Positions 19,947-29,369 of a stretch of DNA of 64,000 nt are shown piece after piece. This DNA comes from Kitasatospora cheerisanensis KCTC 2395 (lineage in GTDB: Bacteria > Actinomycetota > Actinomycetes > Streptomycetales > Streptomycetaceae). The notes below the pieces were generated by a model. The model made no database searches. It worked only from the letters and a program-made list of their open reading frames with translations, and was not told where the DNA came from. Each line of letters starts with the position of its first letter. Within the stretch, counting starts at the first letter, position 1. A program made the translations under genes and the position numbers. The stretch spans positions 2,411,919 through 2,475,918 of the forward strand of contig NZ_KK853997.1 of assembly GCF_000696185.1 (NCBI RefSeq), in the 5' to 3' direction.

Positions 19947-20926
19947 ATGACACGGGGGATGATCAGCCGTCAGTCGGTGCTCCGGGCGATCGAGGAGTTC
20001 GACGAGCTCGGCCGCGAACTGTTCCTGGACAGGTACGGGTTCGGACGCGCGCGCGACTACCTGCTGGTCCACGAGGGGCGCCGGTACGACTCCAAGGCCG
20101 TCGCGGGCGTCGCGCACAAGTACGAGTACGGCCGGGCCCTGACCAGCGGCGAGTTCTCCGGCGGCCTGCACGCCGCCGTCCGCTGGCTCCGGCGGGCCGG
20201 CTTCCAGGTCGCGTCCCCGCAGCGGGTGGACTGGAGCTGGGACGAACTGCTGCTGACCTGCGCCGCGGTGGCCGCGGGCGGCTGGCACCCGGTCCCGGCC
20301 GGCGGCCCGGCGGCGGCCGAACTCTCCGCCCTCCTGCGCACGTTACCCGTCCCGGCGGACGTCCTGCGCGACGACGCGCTCCGGACGCCGGCCGAGGTGG
20401 CGCGCAAGTCCCGGGACCTCGCCGCCCTGCGCGACGGGCCGGCCGCGGACGCGGCGGCGACGGGCCGCCGGAGCAGCGGATCGTCCGGGCGTTCCTGGCC
20501 GGCCCGCTGGAGATGGCCGCCGCGGCGGAGCTGCTCCGGGCCGGCCTGGCCACCGGGGCGTTCACCGGGCTCCCGCCGGAGGGCCCCGAGGACGAGGAGT
20601 TCGACGCCCCCGAGGGCCGGCTGCTGCTCCGTCAGCACCTCGTCCGGGAGCGGGACCGCACCCTGCGCCGCAAGAAGATCGACGCCGTACTCCAGGCCGG
20701 CGGCTCCCTGGCCTGCGAGGTCTGCACCTTCGACTTCGCCGAGCGGTACGGCGAACGCGGCGAGGGCTACATCGAGTGCCACCACGTGGTTCCGCTGCAC
20801 GTCGCGGGCGAGGGCCGCACCGGGCTCGCCGACCTGGCGCTGATCTGCGCCAACTGCCACCGCATGATCCACCGTCGCGCGCCCTGGCCCACCCCGCAGG
20901 AGCTCCGCGAGGGGTTGCTGAGCTGA
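19947..20926 (+). CDS. HNH endonuclease with McrA-like N-terminal head, frame broken by one apparent missing base
   Basis: The N-terminal part (MTRGMISRQSVLRAIEEFDE, then GRRYDSKAVAGVAHKYEYG) resembles the head domain found in ScoMcrA-like nucleases. The C-terminal part is an HNH domain with CEVC, ECHHVVPLH and ICANCHRMIH, where the cysteines bind zinc and the histidines catalyse DNA cleavage. The two parts lie in different frames; a missing base around 20455-20475, in a run of GC triplets, joins them to about 326 residues. TACGCT lies six bases before the ATG, so the transcript is probably leaderless. It converges on the STAND-TPR gene with seven bases between stops. A role in restricting modified foreign DNA is plausible but not shown. 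Confidence 0.7.
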
Positions 20927-20933
20927 CGGGCGG

Positions 20934-23900
20934 TCAGGTCGGTGGGGATGGGAGGCGGCGTTGCAGGGCCGCGGCAGGTTCGGCGGTCGACGGGATCGTC
21001 AGGGCCAGGGTGCCGAGGGCGAGGTGGAGTTCGGTGAGGCGGCCGGGGGTGGGGCGAGGCGGAGGAAGGACTCCAGGGCGCGGGTGGCTGCGGGCGGGTC
21101 GGCGAGGGCGGTGTGGGCGAGGACGAGGTTGCCGAGGTCGGCGATGCCGTGGCCGGGGTGGAGGAGGGCGACGGCGCGGGTGAGGAGGGTGTCGCCTTCG
21201 GCGTGGCGGCCGAGGGCGTGCAGGACCACGGCCTTCTCGTAGTGGTACCAGCCGTTGGCGGGGCGGCGGCGAGGGCCCGGTCGAGGTCGGCGAGGGCTTC
21301 GGGGTGGCGGCCCAGCAGACGGTGCGTCAGGCCGCGGGCGGCGAGGATCCAGGGGTGGTCGTGCGGGGCGAGTCCGAGGGCGCGGCCGTAGTCGGCGAGG
21401 GCGGCCTCGTGCTGGCCGAGCAGGCGGTGCGCGTCGCCGCGGTGCGCCAGGTGGAGCGGGGCCGCGGGGTCGAGCCGCACCGCGCGGTCGTACTCGGTAA
21501 GCGCTTTCCGGTACTGCCCGGTCGCCTGCAGCGTCTGGCCGCGGGAGTCGGCGATCCAGGCGCGGCCGGTCTCCTGGCCGACCACCTGGTCGAAGTCGGC
21601 CAGGGCCTCCGCGTAGCGGCCCATCACCCGGTGGGCCTCGCCGCGCTGGGCGACGGCCCAGTCGCTGCCGCGGTCGAGTTCGACCACCCGGTCGAAGTCG
21701 GCGAGCGCCTCGGGGTGCCGTCCGGCCGCCAGGTGCACGTGGCCGCGGAGCGCGAGCACTCCGGGGGTGTCGGGTTCGAGGGCGAGGGCCCGGTCGAAGT
21801 CGGCGACGGCCTCCTGGTGACGACCCATCAGGCGGTGCACGTCGCCCCGGGCGGCGTGCGCCCACGCGTGGCCGGGCGCGAGCTCCAGCGCCCGGTCGAG
21901 GTCGGCGAGCGCCTCCTGGTGACGGCCCGTCACCCGGTGGACCTGGGCGCGCATGACGACCGCCCAGTGGTACGCGGGGTCGAGCTCCAGGGCCCGGCCG
22001 TAGCAGGCGAGCGCCTCCTCGAACCGTCCGGCCTCCCGGTGGAGCAGCCCGCGCGCGGTGTGCGCCCACACGTACTCGGGGTCGATCTCGACGGCCCGGT
22101 CGAACGCGGCCAGCGCCTCCTCGTGCCGTTCCAGCTCCCGCAGGGTCTCCCCGCGGTGGCCGAAGGCCCAGCTGTGGGACGGGTCGAGTTCGACGGCCCG
22201 GTCGAAGGCGGCCAGCGCCTCCTGGTGACGCCCCGTCAGCCGGAGCGTCTCGCCGCGGGTGGCGTGGGCAGCGGCGTGGTCGGGGTCGAGTGCGAGGGCC
22301 CGGTCCAGGTCGGCGAGCGCCTCCTCGAAGCGCTGCCCGACGATCAGGGCGCGGGCCCGGCTGTGCAGGGCCTGCGGCTGGTCGGGGTCGAGGCTCACGG
22401 ACCGGTCGAACTCCGTCTGCGCCAGGTCGTGCCGGCCGGCCGCGTGGTGCCCGATCCCGCGGAACCGGTGCGCCCGGGCCCGCCCGGGCCGGTCGAGCGC
22501 GGCGTCCGCCAGCAGCAGCGTCATCACGGCGACCGCCGGCTGCGGCTCCGCCATCGCCGCGAGCACCCGCTCGCCCCACTCCCGGACCTGCCGGGCGTCC
22601 GCGTCCTGCCCGGCCCGGACGAGCAGTTGCGCCCAGCGCCGGGTCGAGGCGGTGCCGTGGCGCCAGGCGTCGAGCAGTTCCCGCAGTGCGTCGGGCAGCG
22701 CCCGGTCGGGGTCGGCGCACAGCCGGTGGTAGGTCTCCTGGAAGCGGTGCCCGCGCCAGCGCTCGTCCCGCCAGCGCGCACTCAGGTCCCCGCTGTCGCA
22801 GGCCAGTCGGCCGCGCCACTCGGCGAAGGTGTCGGCCAGCCGGGTGTGCTGCTGCTGCCAGCGGGCCGGCGACTGCTGGCGCTGGAGCCGCAGCATCGCG
22901 GTGCGCACCACCTCGTGGTAGTGGCAGCGTCCGGCCCGGTCGGTGACGAACGGCATCGACCGGAGCCAGCTGAACAGTTCCCGGGCCTCCTCGTCGTCGA
23001 CAGCGGCCCGGTACACGTCCTCGTCGAGCTCCTGCGGCAGCGCGCAGGCCAGTGCGGCCGCCCGCCGGGCCGGGCTGGTCTCCCACTTGAGGAAGCGTTC
23101 GACGGCGGTGCCGCTCGGGTCGCCGACCTCGGCCGCGCCGGCGGGCTGCGACTCGGCGAGGGTCGACACCAGCAGCGGCAGCCGCCCGGAGAGCCGCAGC
23201 ACCACCTCGACGACGTGCTCGTCGGTGACGCCCTTGGCCGCCAGCAGCTGCCGGGCCTCGGTCTCGGTGAACACGTCCAGCGGCAGGTCGGTGACCAGGT
23301 CCAGCCAGTCGCCCCAGCACTGCGCGTCCAGCCGGCCCTGCCCGGCGAGCACCACCAGGACGTTCGCGGGCAGTTCGCCGTACTTGTCGCTGACCAGCAG
23401 GTCACGCAGCCAGGTGTCCAGCGCCGGGCCGGTCCGCTCGTAGGTGTCGAAGAACAGCACCACCCAGCTGCGGTGCTGCGCGACCTCCGCCAGCTCCCGC
23501 AGGAACACCGGCGCCAGCGCCTGGACGGGCGACAGCACCAGCTGCACGTCCTCGTGGCTGCGGAACCGGGCGCTCAGCAGGCCCTTCAACTGCTCGGCGC
23601 CGGCGGCGACCTGGGTCGCGTCCAGGGCGCCGGTGAACGCCCCCACGCCGGGGATCATCCCCAGCCCGACCAGGCCGACCCGCGACGCGATCACGCTCCC
23701 GGGCGAGGGCGACGACGTCCCCTCCCCCGCCACCACGACACCGGCGTTCGCCTCGTGCCGCCGCTGCTGATAGGTGTTCAGCAGCCGCTCCAGCGCCTTC
23801 ATCGGCGCCCCCTGCTGACCGAACTGCCCGGCGAGCGCCTTCATCGCCTCCATCGGGTCCGTCACCGACTCGTCCACGTACCCGGTGACGGCCTGCGCCT

Positions 23901-24108
23901 CCCGCGCCGCCGCCTCCAACTGCCGCACCAGCGTGGACTTCCCCACCCCGCCCGGCCCGTGCACATGGAACAGGAACTGCCCCGCCTCCTCCGGCGCCTG
24001 CCCCAACACCTCGCCGAACGACGCCAGTTCACTCCGCCGCCCGACGAACCCGCTCCGCCGCCGACGCCGGATCAACTCCTGCCGCGACGGCCCGCGCCCG
24101 CCGCTCAC
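20934..24108 (-). CDS. STAND-type NTPase with a dozen TPRs, frame broken twice near its C-terminus
   Basis: Translated from the GTG at 24108, this protein has Walker A GPGGVGKST (51-59) and a Walker B-like WVVLFFDTYE (215-224), then a helical arm. Twelve consecutive 34-residue TPRs follow (about 545-955), each with EALADxDRAxxLDP. Two apparent one-base losses in C/G runs (near 21260 and 21050) break the frame. Repairing them yields a thirteenth TPR (GWYHYEKAVVLHALGRHAEG) and a tail ending QRRLPSPPT at 20934, about 1058 residues in all. STAND NTPases are signal switches that oligomerise when their sensor repeats bind a trigger. The GTG overlaps the stop of the upstream membrane protein gene, so the two are coupled. 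The trigger and biological role are unknown. Confidence 0.75.
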
Positions 24109-24923
24109 TGCGCCGGCCCGGCCATCGGCACGGCGTCCCGCTGCTGGACCTCCGGCGGCTGTTCGAGCTGGAGCTCCTTCTTCCGCTGCTCCTCCTTGAG
24201 CCGCTCCACCTCCTCGGCGAAGCAGGCCGCCGCCTCCTCCGGGGGCAGCCGCTTGTACCGGCGGATCCCGAGGCTCAACGACTGGATCTCCATGTCCAGC
24301 GCGTCCGCGGTCTGCTGCAGGTTCATGCTCCGCTCGCGGAACTTGAAGTACGAGATGACGCCCGCCGAGATGCTCACCGAGGCGCTCAGCGCCACCGCGA
24401 ACCAGCGCCAGCCGCCCTCCTCGGCGGAGGCCGTGGTGGAGACGGAGGTCAGGATCGACCCCACCAGCACCGAGACCTGGAAGAAGTTGTGGCGGTTGCG
24501 GTACTTCCCCGCGCCGCGCCGGTAGCTGTCCCGGATCTCGACGACCGACTCGCGGTACTCGTGGAACGCACTGGCGACGGCCCGGTTCTGCCGCGCCAGC
24601 ACGGACCTGCGCTCGGACTCCAGCTTCCTCAGCTTCGTCCGCGCCGCGAGCAGGCTCCCCCCCAGGTCGAACCAGGTCTTGGAGGCCCCGAACACCGACA
24701 GCGCGAGGGGCGCCCCCAGCAGGAAGTTCAGCCCGAACCGCCCCTGCCCCGGCCGCGAGTAGTCGACGAACACATTGATCGCCACGATCCCGAGCACCAG
24801 CGCCGGAACGCCCGCGCACCCCCACAGCAGCGTCAGCCGCTTCCGGAACATCAGCCGGTCGATCTCCGCCTCGGCGTCGATCACCTCGTGCTCCACAACC
24901 AGCAGGTCCCGCGCCCCGGCCAT
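24105..24923 (-). CDS. SLATT/DUF4231-like four-helix membrane protein, partner of the STAND NTPase
   Basis: This 272-residue protein starts at the ATG at 24923 (GGGGGTG upstream). It has two pairs of membrane helices (about 20-45 and 55-72, then 130-150 and 158-180), separated by a basic coiled segment (LRKLESERRSVLARQNR). After the last helix comes the pattern FKFRERSMNLQQTADALDME and a Tyr-Lys motif, which recall DUF4231 and the SLATT superfamily. The tail is a charged coiled coil, KEEQRKKELQLEQ. SLATT proteins are predicted membrane effectors in conflict and nucleotide-signalling systems. Its stop overlaps the STAND start (GTGA), so they form one operon. The assignment rests on pattern recognition only. 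Confidence 0.6.
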   Translation of the reverse strand: MAGARDLLVVEHEVIDAEAEIDRLMFRKRLTLLWGCAGVPALVLGIVAINVFVDYSRPGQGRFGLNFLLGAPLALSVFGASKTWFDLGGSLLAARTKLRKLESERRSVLARQNRAVASAFHEYRESVVEIRDSYRRGAGKYRNRHNFFQVSVLVGSILTSVSTTASAEEGGWRWFAVALSASVSISAGVISYFKFRERSMNLQQTADALDMEIQSLSLGIRRYKRLPPEEAAACFAEEVERLKEEQRKKELQLEQPPEVQQRDAVPMAGPAQ

Positions 24924-24981
24924 GATCACCCCCAACCGCGGAAGCCTAGCAAGCCCGGCCCCGCGCCTGCCCGGAAACGGA

Positions 24982-25020
24982 CGAGGCCCCGGGCCGGCGT
25001 CACTCCGGTCCGGGGCCTCG
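24982..25020 (-). terminator. Terminator of glnA2
   Basis: An 11-bp perfect stem (24982-24992 with 25010-25020) extends inward by five more pairs around a 7-base loop, 16 bases past the glnA2 stop. Confidence 0.8.
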
Positions 25021-25035
25021 CACGGCGAGCCGGGG

Positions 25036-26397
25036 CTACAGCACCTGGAGGATCTTCTTCAGCTCGAAGGGGGTGACCTCGGAGCGGTACTCCTCCCACT
25101 CCTGGCGCTTGTTGCGGAGGAAGAAGTCGAAGACGTGCTCGCCCAGGGTCTCGGCGACGAGTTCGCTGCGCTGCATGAGGTCGATGGCCTCGCCAAGGTT
25201 CTGCGGCATGGGCTGGATACCGAGGGCGCGGCGCTCGGCGTCGGTGAGGGCCCAGACGTCGTCGTCGGCGCCGGGCGGGAGTTCGAGGTTGTCCTCGATG
25301 CCCTTGAGGCCGGCGGCGAGGGTGACCGCGTAGGCGAGGTAGGGGTTGCAGCCGGTGTCGAGGGAGCGGACCTCGATCCGGGTGGAGCCCTGCTTGCCGG
25401 GCTTGTACATGGGGACGCGGATCAGCGCGGAGCGGTTGTTGTGGCCCCAGCAGATGTAGGACGGGGCTTCGCCGCCGGCGCCCGCGGTGCGCTGGGAGCC
25501 GCCCCAGATGCGCTTGTAGGAGTTGACCCACTGGTTGGTGACGGCGGCGGTCTCGGCGGCGTACTTGAGCAGGCCGGCGATGAAGGAGCGGCCGACCTTG
25601 GAGAGCTGGTACTCGGCGCCGGACTCGTGGAACGCGTTGCGGTCGCCCTCGAAGAGGGAGACGTGGGTGTGCATGCCGGAGCCGGGGAAGTTGGAGAACG
25701 GCTTGGGCATGAAGCTGGCGTGGACGCCCTGTTCGAGGGCGACCTCCTTCATGACCAGGCGGAAGGTCATGATGTTGTCGGCGGTGGAGAGCGCGTCGGC
25801 GTACCGCAGGTCGATCTCCTGCTGGCCGGGGGCGCCCTCGTGGTGGCTGAACTCGACCGAGATGCCCATGGATTCGAGCATCGTGATGGCCTGGCGGCGG
25901 AAGTCGTGGCCGATGCCGCGCGGCGTGTGGTCGAAGTAGCCGGACTGGTCGGCGGGCGTGGGCGGGGTGCCGTCGCCGGGGAGGTCCTTGAGCAGGAAGA
26001 ACTCGATCTCGGGGTGGGTGTAGAAGGTGAACCCCTGGTCGGAGGCCTTCTCCAGGGTGCGCTTGAGGACGTAGCGCGGGTCGGCGTAGGACGGCGAGCC
26101 GTCGGGCATCAGGATGTCGCAGAACATCCGGGCGGTGCCGGGGTTCTCGGAGCGCCACGGCAGTATCTGGAACGTGGTCGGGTCCGGCTTGGCGATCATG
26201 TCGGACTCGTACACGCGGGCGAAGCCCTCGATCGCGGAGCCGTCGAAGCCGATGCCCTCGTCGAAGGCCTGCTCCAGTTCCGCCGGCGCCACCGCCACCG
26301 ACTTGAGGAAACCGAGGACGTCGGTGAACCACAGCCGGACGAACCGGATGTCACGCTCTTCGAGTGTGCGAAGCACGAACTCCTGCTGCTTGCCCAT
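25036..26397 (-). CDS. glnA2: Glutamine synthetase-like enzyme GlnA2 (probable gamma-glutamylpolyamine synthetase)
   Basis: This 453-residue class I glutamine synthetase fold starts at MGKQQEFVLRTLEERDIRFV. It closely follows mycobacterial GlnA2 as I remember it (RLWFTDVLGFLKSVA, GIGFDGSAIEGFAR). Metal and substrate sites are intact: EIEFFLL, EFSHHEGAPGQQEIDLR, MHTHVSLF, NRSALIRVP and IEVRS. The adenylylation tyrosine of true GSI is absent; the equivalent place reads ADDDVWALT with Trp382, so GlnE cannot modify it there. The Streptomyces coelicolor relative SCO2241 is reported to glutamylate polyamines; substrate transfer to this protein is inference. GAGGTGAG precedes the start. The gene is divergent from nadE. 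Confidence 0.85.
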   Translation of the reverse strand: MGKQQEFVLRTLEERDIRFVRLWFTDVLGFLKSVAVAPAELEQAFDEGIGFDGSAIEGFARVYESDMIAKPDPTTFQILPWRSENPGTARMFCDILMPDGSPSYADPRYVLKRTLEKASDQGFTFYTHPEIEFFLLKDLPGDGTPPTPADQSGYFDHTPRGIGHDFRRQAITMLESMGISVEFSHHEGAPGQQEIDLRYADALSTADNIMTFRLVMKEVALEQGVHASFMPKPFSNFPGSGMHTHVSLFEGDRNAFHESGAEYQLSKVGRSFIAGLLKYAAETAAVTNQWVNSYKRIWGGSQRTAGAGGEAPSYICWGHNNRSALIRVPMYKPGKQGSTRIEVRSLDTGCNPYLAYAVTLAAGLKGIEDNLELPPGADDDVWALTDAERRALGIQPMPQNLGEAIDLMQRSELVAETLGEHVFDFFLRNKRQEWEEYRSEVTPFELKKILQVL

Positions 26398-26590
26398 GGG
26401 GACAGTCTCACCTCTGCTCTTTACGCCCGTGTTACGCCTTGGCGTCCGTACGCCCCGGCCTCGCGCCGGGCCCGCCTCGCATGTCGCTTCGGACACGTCG
26501 TCACCCATCATGGCGGATCCCCGCCCGGTTGCCGACCCGCGGCGACCGCCCGTCACCAGGCCCCCCGCGACATAACGTCAGTTAGACGAT

Positions 26591-26603
26591 TACACTCGGG
26601 GTC
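26591..26603 (+). promoter_or_regulatory. nadE promoter, leaderless type
   Basis: TACACT at 26591-26596 ends seven bases before the nadE ATG, so the transcript likely starts at the start codon. The map gene has the same arrangement with an almost identical sequence. Confidence 0.5.
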
Positions 26604-28349
26604 ATGCCGAATCTGCGTCTCGCCCTGTGCCAGATCGACCCCTGGGTCGGTGACCTCGCCCGCAACAGCGAGGAGGTGCTGCGCTGGTCGAAGCGGGCCG
26701 CCGAGTCCGGCGCCGACCTGATCGCGTTCCCGGAGATGGTGCTCACCGGCTACCCGGTGGAGGACCTGGCGTTCCGCGGCTCCTTCGTGGAGGGCTCCCG
26801 CGCCGCCCTGGTCGACCTGGCGGCGAAGCTGCAGGCCGAGGGCCTGGGCGAGGTCCCGGTGGTGGTCGGCTACCTGGGCCGGGCCGAACCGGGCACCAAG
26901 TACGCGGGGAAGCCGCAGAACTGCGCGGCGGTGCTGCGCGGCGGCGAGGTGGTCACCCGCTTCGCCAAGCACTTCCTGCCGAACTACGGCGTCTTCGACG
27001 AGTACCGCTACTTCGTGCCGGGCGACCAGCTGACGGTCCTTCGGCTGCACGGCGTGGACGTCGCGCTGGCGATCTGCGAGGACATCTGGCAGGAGGGCGG
27101 CCGGGTCGCCGCCACCGGCCAGGCCGGCGCCGGCCTGCTGCTGTCGATCAACGGCTCCCCGTACGAGCGCGACAAGGACGACGTCCGGCTGGAACTGGTG
27201 AAGCGCCGCGCCGCCGAGGCGGGCTGCCCGCTGGTGTACCTGAACATGGTCGGCGCGCAGGACGAGCTGGTCTTCGACGGCGAGACCCTGGTGGTCGCCG
27301 CGGACGGCGAACTGCTCGCCCGCGGACCGCAGTTCGAGGAGGCGCTGCTGGTCATGGACCTCGACCTGCCGGCCGCCGCCGAGCCGGCCCTGCCGGACGG
27401 CGCCGTCCTCGCCGACGGCCTGCGGCTGACCCGCGTCGACCTCGGCGGCGAGCCGAAGCCCGCCCCGGCCGAGCCGCTGCTGCCGCGGATCGGCGAGCGC
27501 CTGGACGACGAGGCCGAGGTGTACGCCGCGCTGGTCGAGGGCACCCGGGCGTACGTCCGCAAGAACGGCATGCGCTCGGTGCTGATCGGCCTGTCCGGCG
27601 GCATCGACTCGGCGCTGGTCGCCGCGATCGCGGTGGACGCGATCGGCGCGGAGAACGTGTACGGCGTGTCGATGCCCTCGCGCTACTCCTCGCAGCACTC
27701 CCGCGACGACGCCGCCGAGCTGGCCCGCCGCACCGGCCTGCACTTCCGCACCGTCCCGATCGCCCCGATGTTCGACGCCTACATGGGCGCCACCGAGCTG
27801 ACCGGCCTGGCCGAGGAGAACCTGCAGTCCCGGCTGCGCGGCACCCTGCTGATGGCGATCTCCAACCAGGAGGGGCAGATCGTCCTCGCCCCCGGCAACA
27901 AGAGCGAGCTCGCGGTCGGCTACTCGACCCTGTACGGCGACTCGGTCGGCGCCTACGGCCCGATCAAGGACGTCTACAAGACGCTGATCTTCCGGCTGGC
28001 CCGCTGGCGCAACGCGCAGGCCGAGGCGCGCGGCGAGGTGCCGCCGATCCCGGAGAACACCATCAGCAAGCCGCCGTCCGCCGAGCTGCGGCCCGACCAG
28101 GTGGACACCGACTCGCTGCCGGACTACGACCTGCTGGACGCCGTCCTGGACCGGTACGTCGAGGGCGACCAGGGCCGGGACGCGATCGTCGCCGAGGGCT
28201 ACCCGGCCGACGTGGTGGACCGGGTGGTGCGCCTGGTCGACACCGCCGAGTACAAGCGCCGGCAGTACCCGCCGGGCCCGAAGGTCTCGCCGAAGAACTT
28301 CGGCCGCGACCGCCGGCTGCCGATCACCAACCGGTGGCGGCAGGGCTGA
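26604..28349 (+). CDS. nadE: Glutamine-dependent NAD+ synthetase NadE
   Basis: This 581-residue cytoplasmic enzyme makes NAD+ from deamido-NAD+, ATP and glutamine. Residues 1-270 are a nitrilase-type glutaminase with the Glu of FPEMVLTGYP, the Lys of FAKHFLPNYG and the Cys of AICEDIW. Residues 300-581 are the synthetase with the pyrophosphatase P-loop GLSGGIDSALV and the PGNKSELAVGYSTLYGD segment. Length and order are standard for actinobacterial glutamine-dependent NadE. It starts at the ATG at 26604 without a ribosome site, directly after a -10-like TACACT, and is divergent from glnA2. Confidence 0.95.
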   Translation: MPNLRLALCQIDPWVGDLARNSEEVLRWSKRAAESGADLIAFPEMVLTGYPVEDLAFRGSFVEGSRAALVDLAAKLQAEGLGEVPVVVGYLGRAEPGTKYAGKPQNCAAVLRGGEVVTRFAKHFLPNYGVFDEYRYFVPGDQLTVLRLHGVDVALAICEDIWQEGGRVAATGQAGAGLLLSINGSPYERDKDDVRLELVKRRAAEAGCPLVYLNMVGAQDELVFDGETLVVAADGELLARGPQFEEALLVMDLDLPAAAEPALPDGAVLADGLRLTRVDLGGEPKPAPAEPLLPRIGERLDDEAEVYAALVEGTRAYVRKNGMRSVLIGLSGGIDSALVAAIAVDAIGAENVYGVSMPSRYSSQHSRDDAAELARRTGLHFRTVPIAPMFDAYMGATELTGLAEENLQSRLRGTLLMAISNQEGQIVLAPGNKSELAVGYSTLYGDSVGAYGPIKDVYKTLIFRLARWRNAQAEARGEVPPIPENTISKPPSAELRPDQVDTDSLPDYDLLDAVLDRYVEGDQGRDAIVAEGYPADVVDRVVRLVDTAEYKRRQYPPGPKVSPKNFGRDRRLPITNRWRQG

Positions 28350-28438
28350 CACCGCGGGCGGCAGGGGCTAGGGTGAGCGCCGCGACACGCGCCCGACCAC
28401 GGACGGCGCGCCGGCCGGAGGAGGTGGGAGAGATCACC

Positions 28439-28483
28439 GTGCAGGTATTCGAGGTACTCCCCCGCCGTCGGGCCGCGGTCTGA
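28439..28483 (+). CDS. Candidate 14-aa peptide between nadE and the methyltransferase
   Basis: A GTG codon at 28439 is preceded by a very strong ribosome site (GGAGGAGGTGGGAGAG) and opens a frame reading MQVFEVLPRRRAAV before a TGA. It ends 17 bases before the methyltransferase ATG. It could be a translated leader that couples or regulates the next gene. The ribosome site is much stronger than needed by chance, but conservation is unknown. Confidence 0.35.
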   Translation: MQVFEVLPRRRAAV

Positions 28484-28500
28484 CCGGACGGGGAGCCCGC

Positions 28501-29319
28501 ATGGCCCGTCGAGAGGTCCCCGTGTCACTCCCCCTCCCCCCTGCCCGCCCCGCCGAGGCCCTGCTGGTCGACCGGCTGCGGGCCGCCGGCTGCGTCTTCG
28601 CCGAGGACGAGGCCCGGCTGCTGGCAGCCGCCGCCGACCACCCCGCCCGGCTCGCCGAGATGCTCGAACTGCGGTGCGCCGGGCACCCGTTGGAGCAGGT
28701 GGTGGGCTTCGCCGAGTTCGCCGGCCTGCGCATCGCGCTCGCCCCCGGCGTGTTCGTGCCGCGTCGGCGCAGCGAGTTCCTGGTCGAGCGTGCCGCCGCA
28801 CTGGGCGCCCCCGGCACGGTCGTCCTGGACCTGTGCTGCGGCTCCGGCGCGATCGGCGCGGCGCTGGCCGCCCGCCTCGGCGCCGTCGAACTGCACGCCG
28901 CCGACGTCGACCCGGCCGCCGCCGCCTGCGCCCGCCGCAACCTGGCCCCGTACGGCGGCGCGGTGCACCTGGGCGACCTGGACGCACCGCTGCCCGGCGA
29001 CCTGCGCGGCCGGGTCGGGCTGCTGGTCGCCAACGCCCCGTACGTGCCGACCGGCGAGATACCGCTGCTGCCGCCGGAGGCCCGCGACCACGAGCCGCAG
29101 GTGGCGCTGGACGGCGGCGCCGACGGCCTCGCGGTGCAGCGCCGGGTGGCGGCCGTCGCCCCGCGCTGGCTGGCGCCCGGCGGCCACCTGCTGATCGAGA
29201 CCAGCGGGCGGCAGGCCCCGGCGACCGCCGCGCTGATGACCGCCCGGGGCCTCGCCGCCCGCATCGAGCAGGACGAGGAGCGGGACGCCACCGTGGTGAT
29301 CGGCACCCGGCGCGGCTGA
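28501..29319 (+). CDS. PrmC/HemK-like protein N5-glutamine methyltransferase
   Basis: This 272-residue SAM-dependent methyltransferase has motif I VLDLCCGSGAIGAAL, the acidic post-I strand ADVDPAA, and a motif IV reading VANAPYVP where PrmC has NPPY. The preceding segment HPLEQVVGFAEFAGLRIALAPGVFVPRRRSEFLV is typical of the HemK group (short cores: GFAEFAG and VPRRRSE). The NAPY variant matches a side family annotated as putative glutamine methyltransferases whose substrate is not settled. The canonical prmC normally lies beside prfA elsewhere, so this is probably a paralogue. A weak GGGGAG-type site precedes the ATG at 28501. Confidence 0.8.
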   Translation: MARREVPVSLPLPPARPAEALLVDRLRAAGCVFAEDEARLLAAAADHPARLAEMLELRCAGHPLEQVVGFAEFAGLRIALAPGVFVPRRRSEFLVERAAALGAPGTVVLDLCCGSGAIGAALAARLGAVELHAADVDPAAAACARRNLAPYGGAVHLGDLDAPLPGDLRGRVGLLVANAPYVPTGEIPLLPPEARDHEPQVALDGGADGLAVQRRVAAVAPRWLAPGGHLLIETSGRQAPATAALMTARGLAARIEQDEERDATVVIGTRRG

Positions 29320-29334
29320 CGCGGGTCGCGGGCG

Positions 29335-29366
29335 GCGGCCGGGCGACGCCCCGGTTCGCCGGCCGC
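29335..29366. terminator. Terminator between convergent methyltransferase and EEP genes
   Basis: GCGGCCGG (29335-29342) pairs with 29359-29366 around a 16-base loop. It sits between two convergent stops and may serve both. Confidence 0.55.
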
Positions 29367-29369
29367 GGG

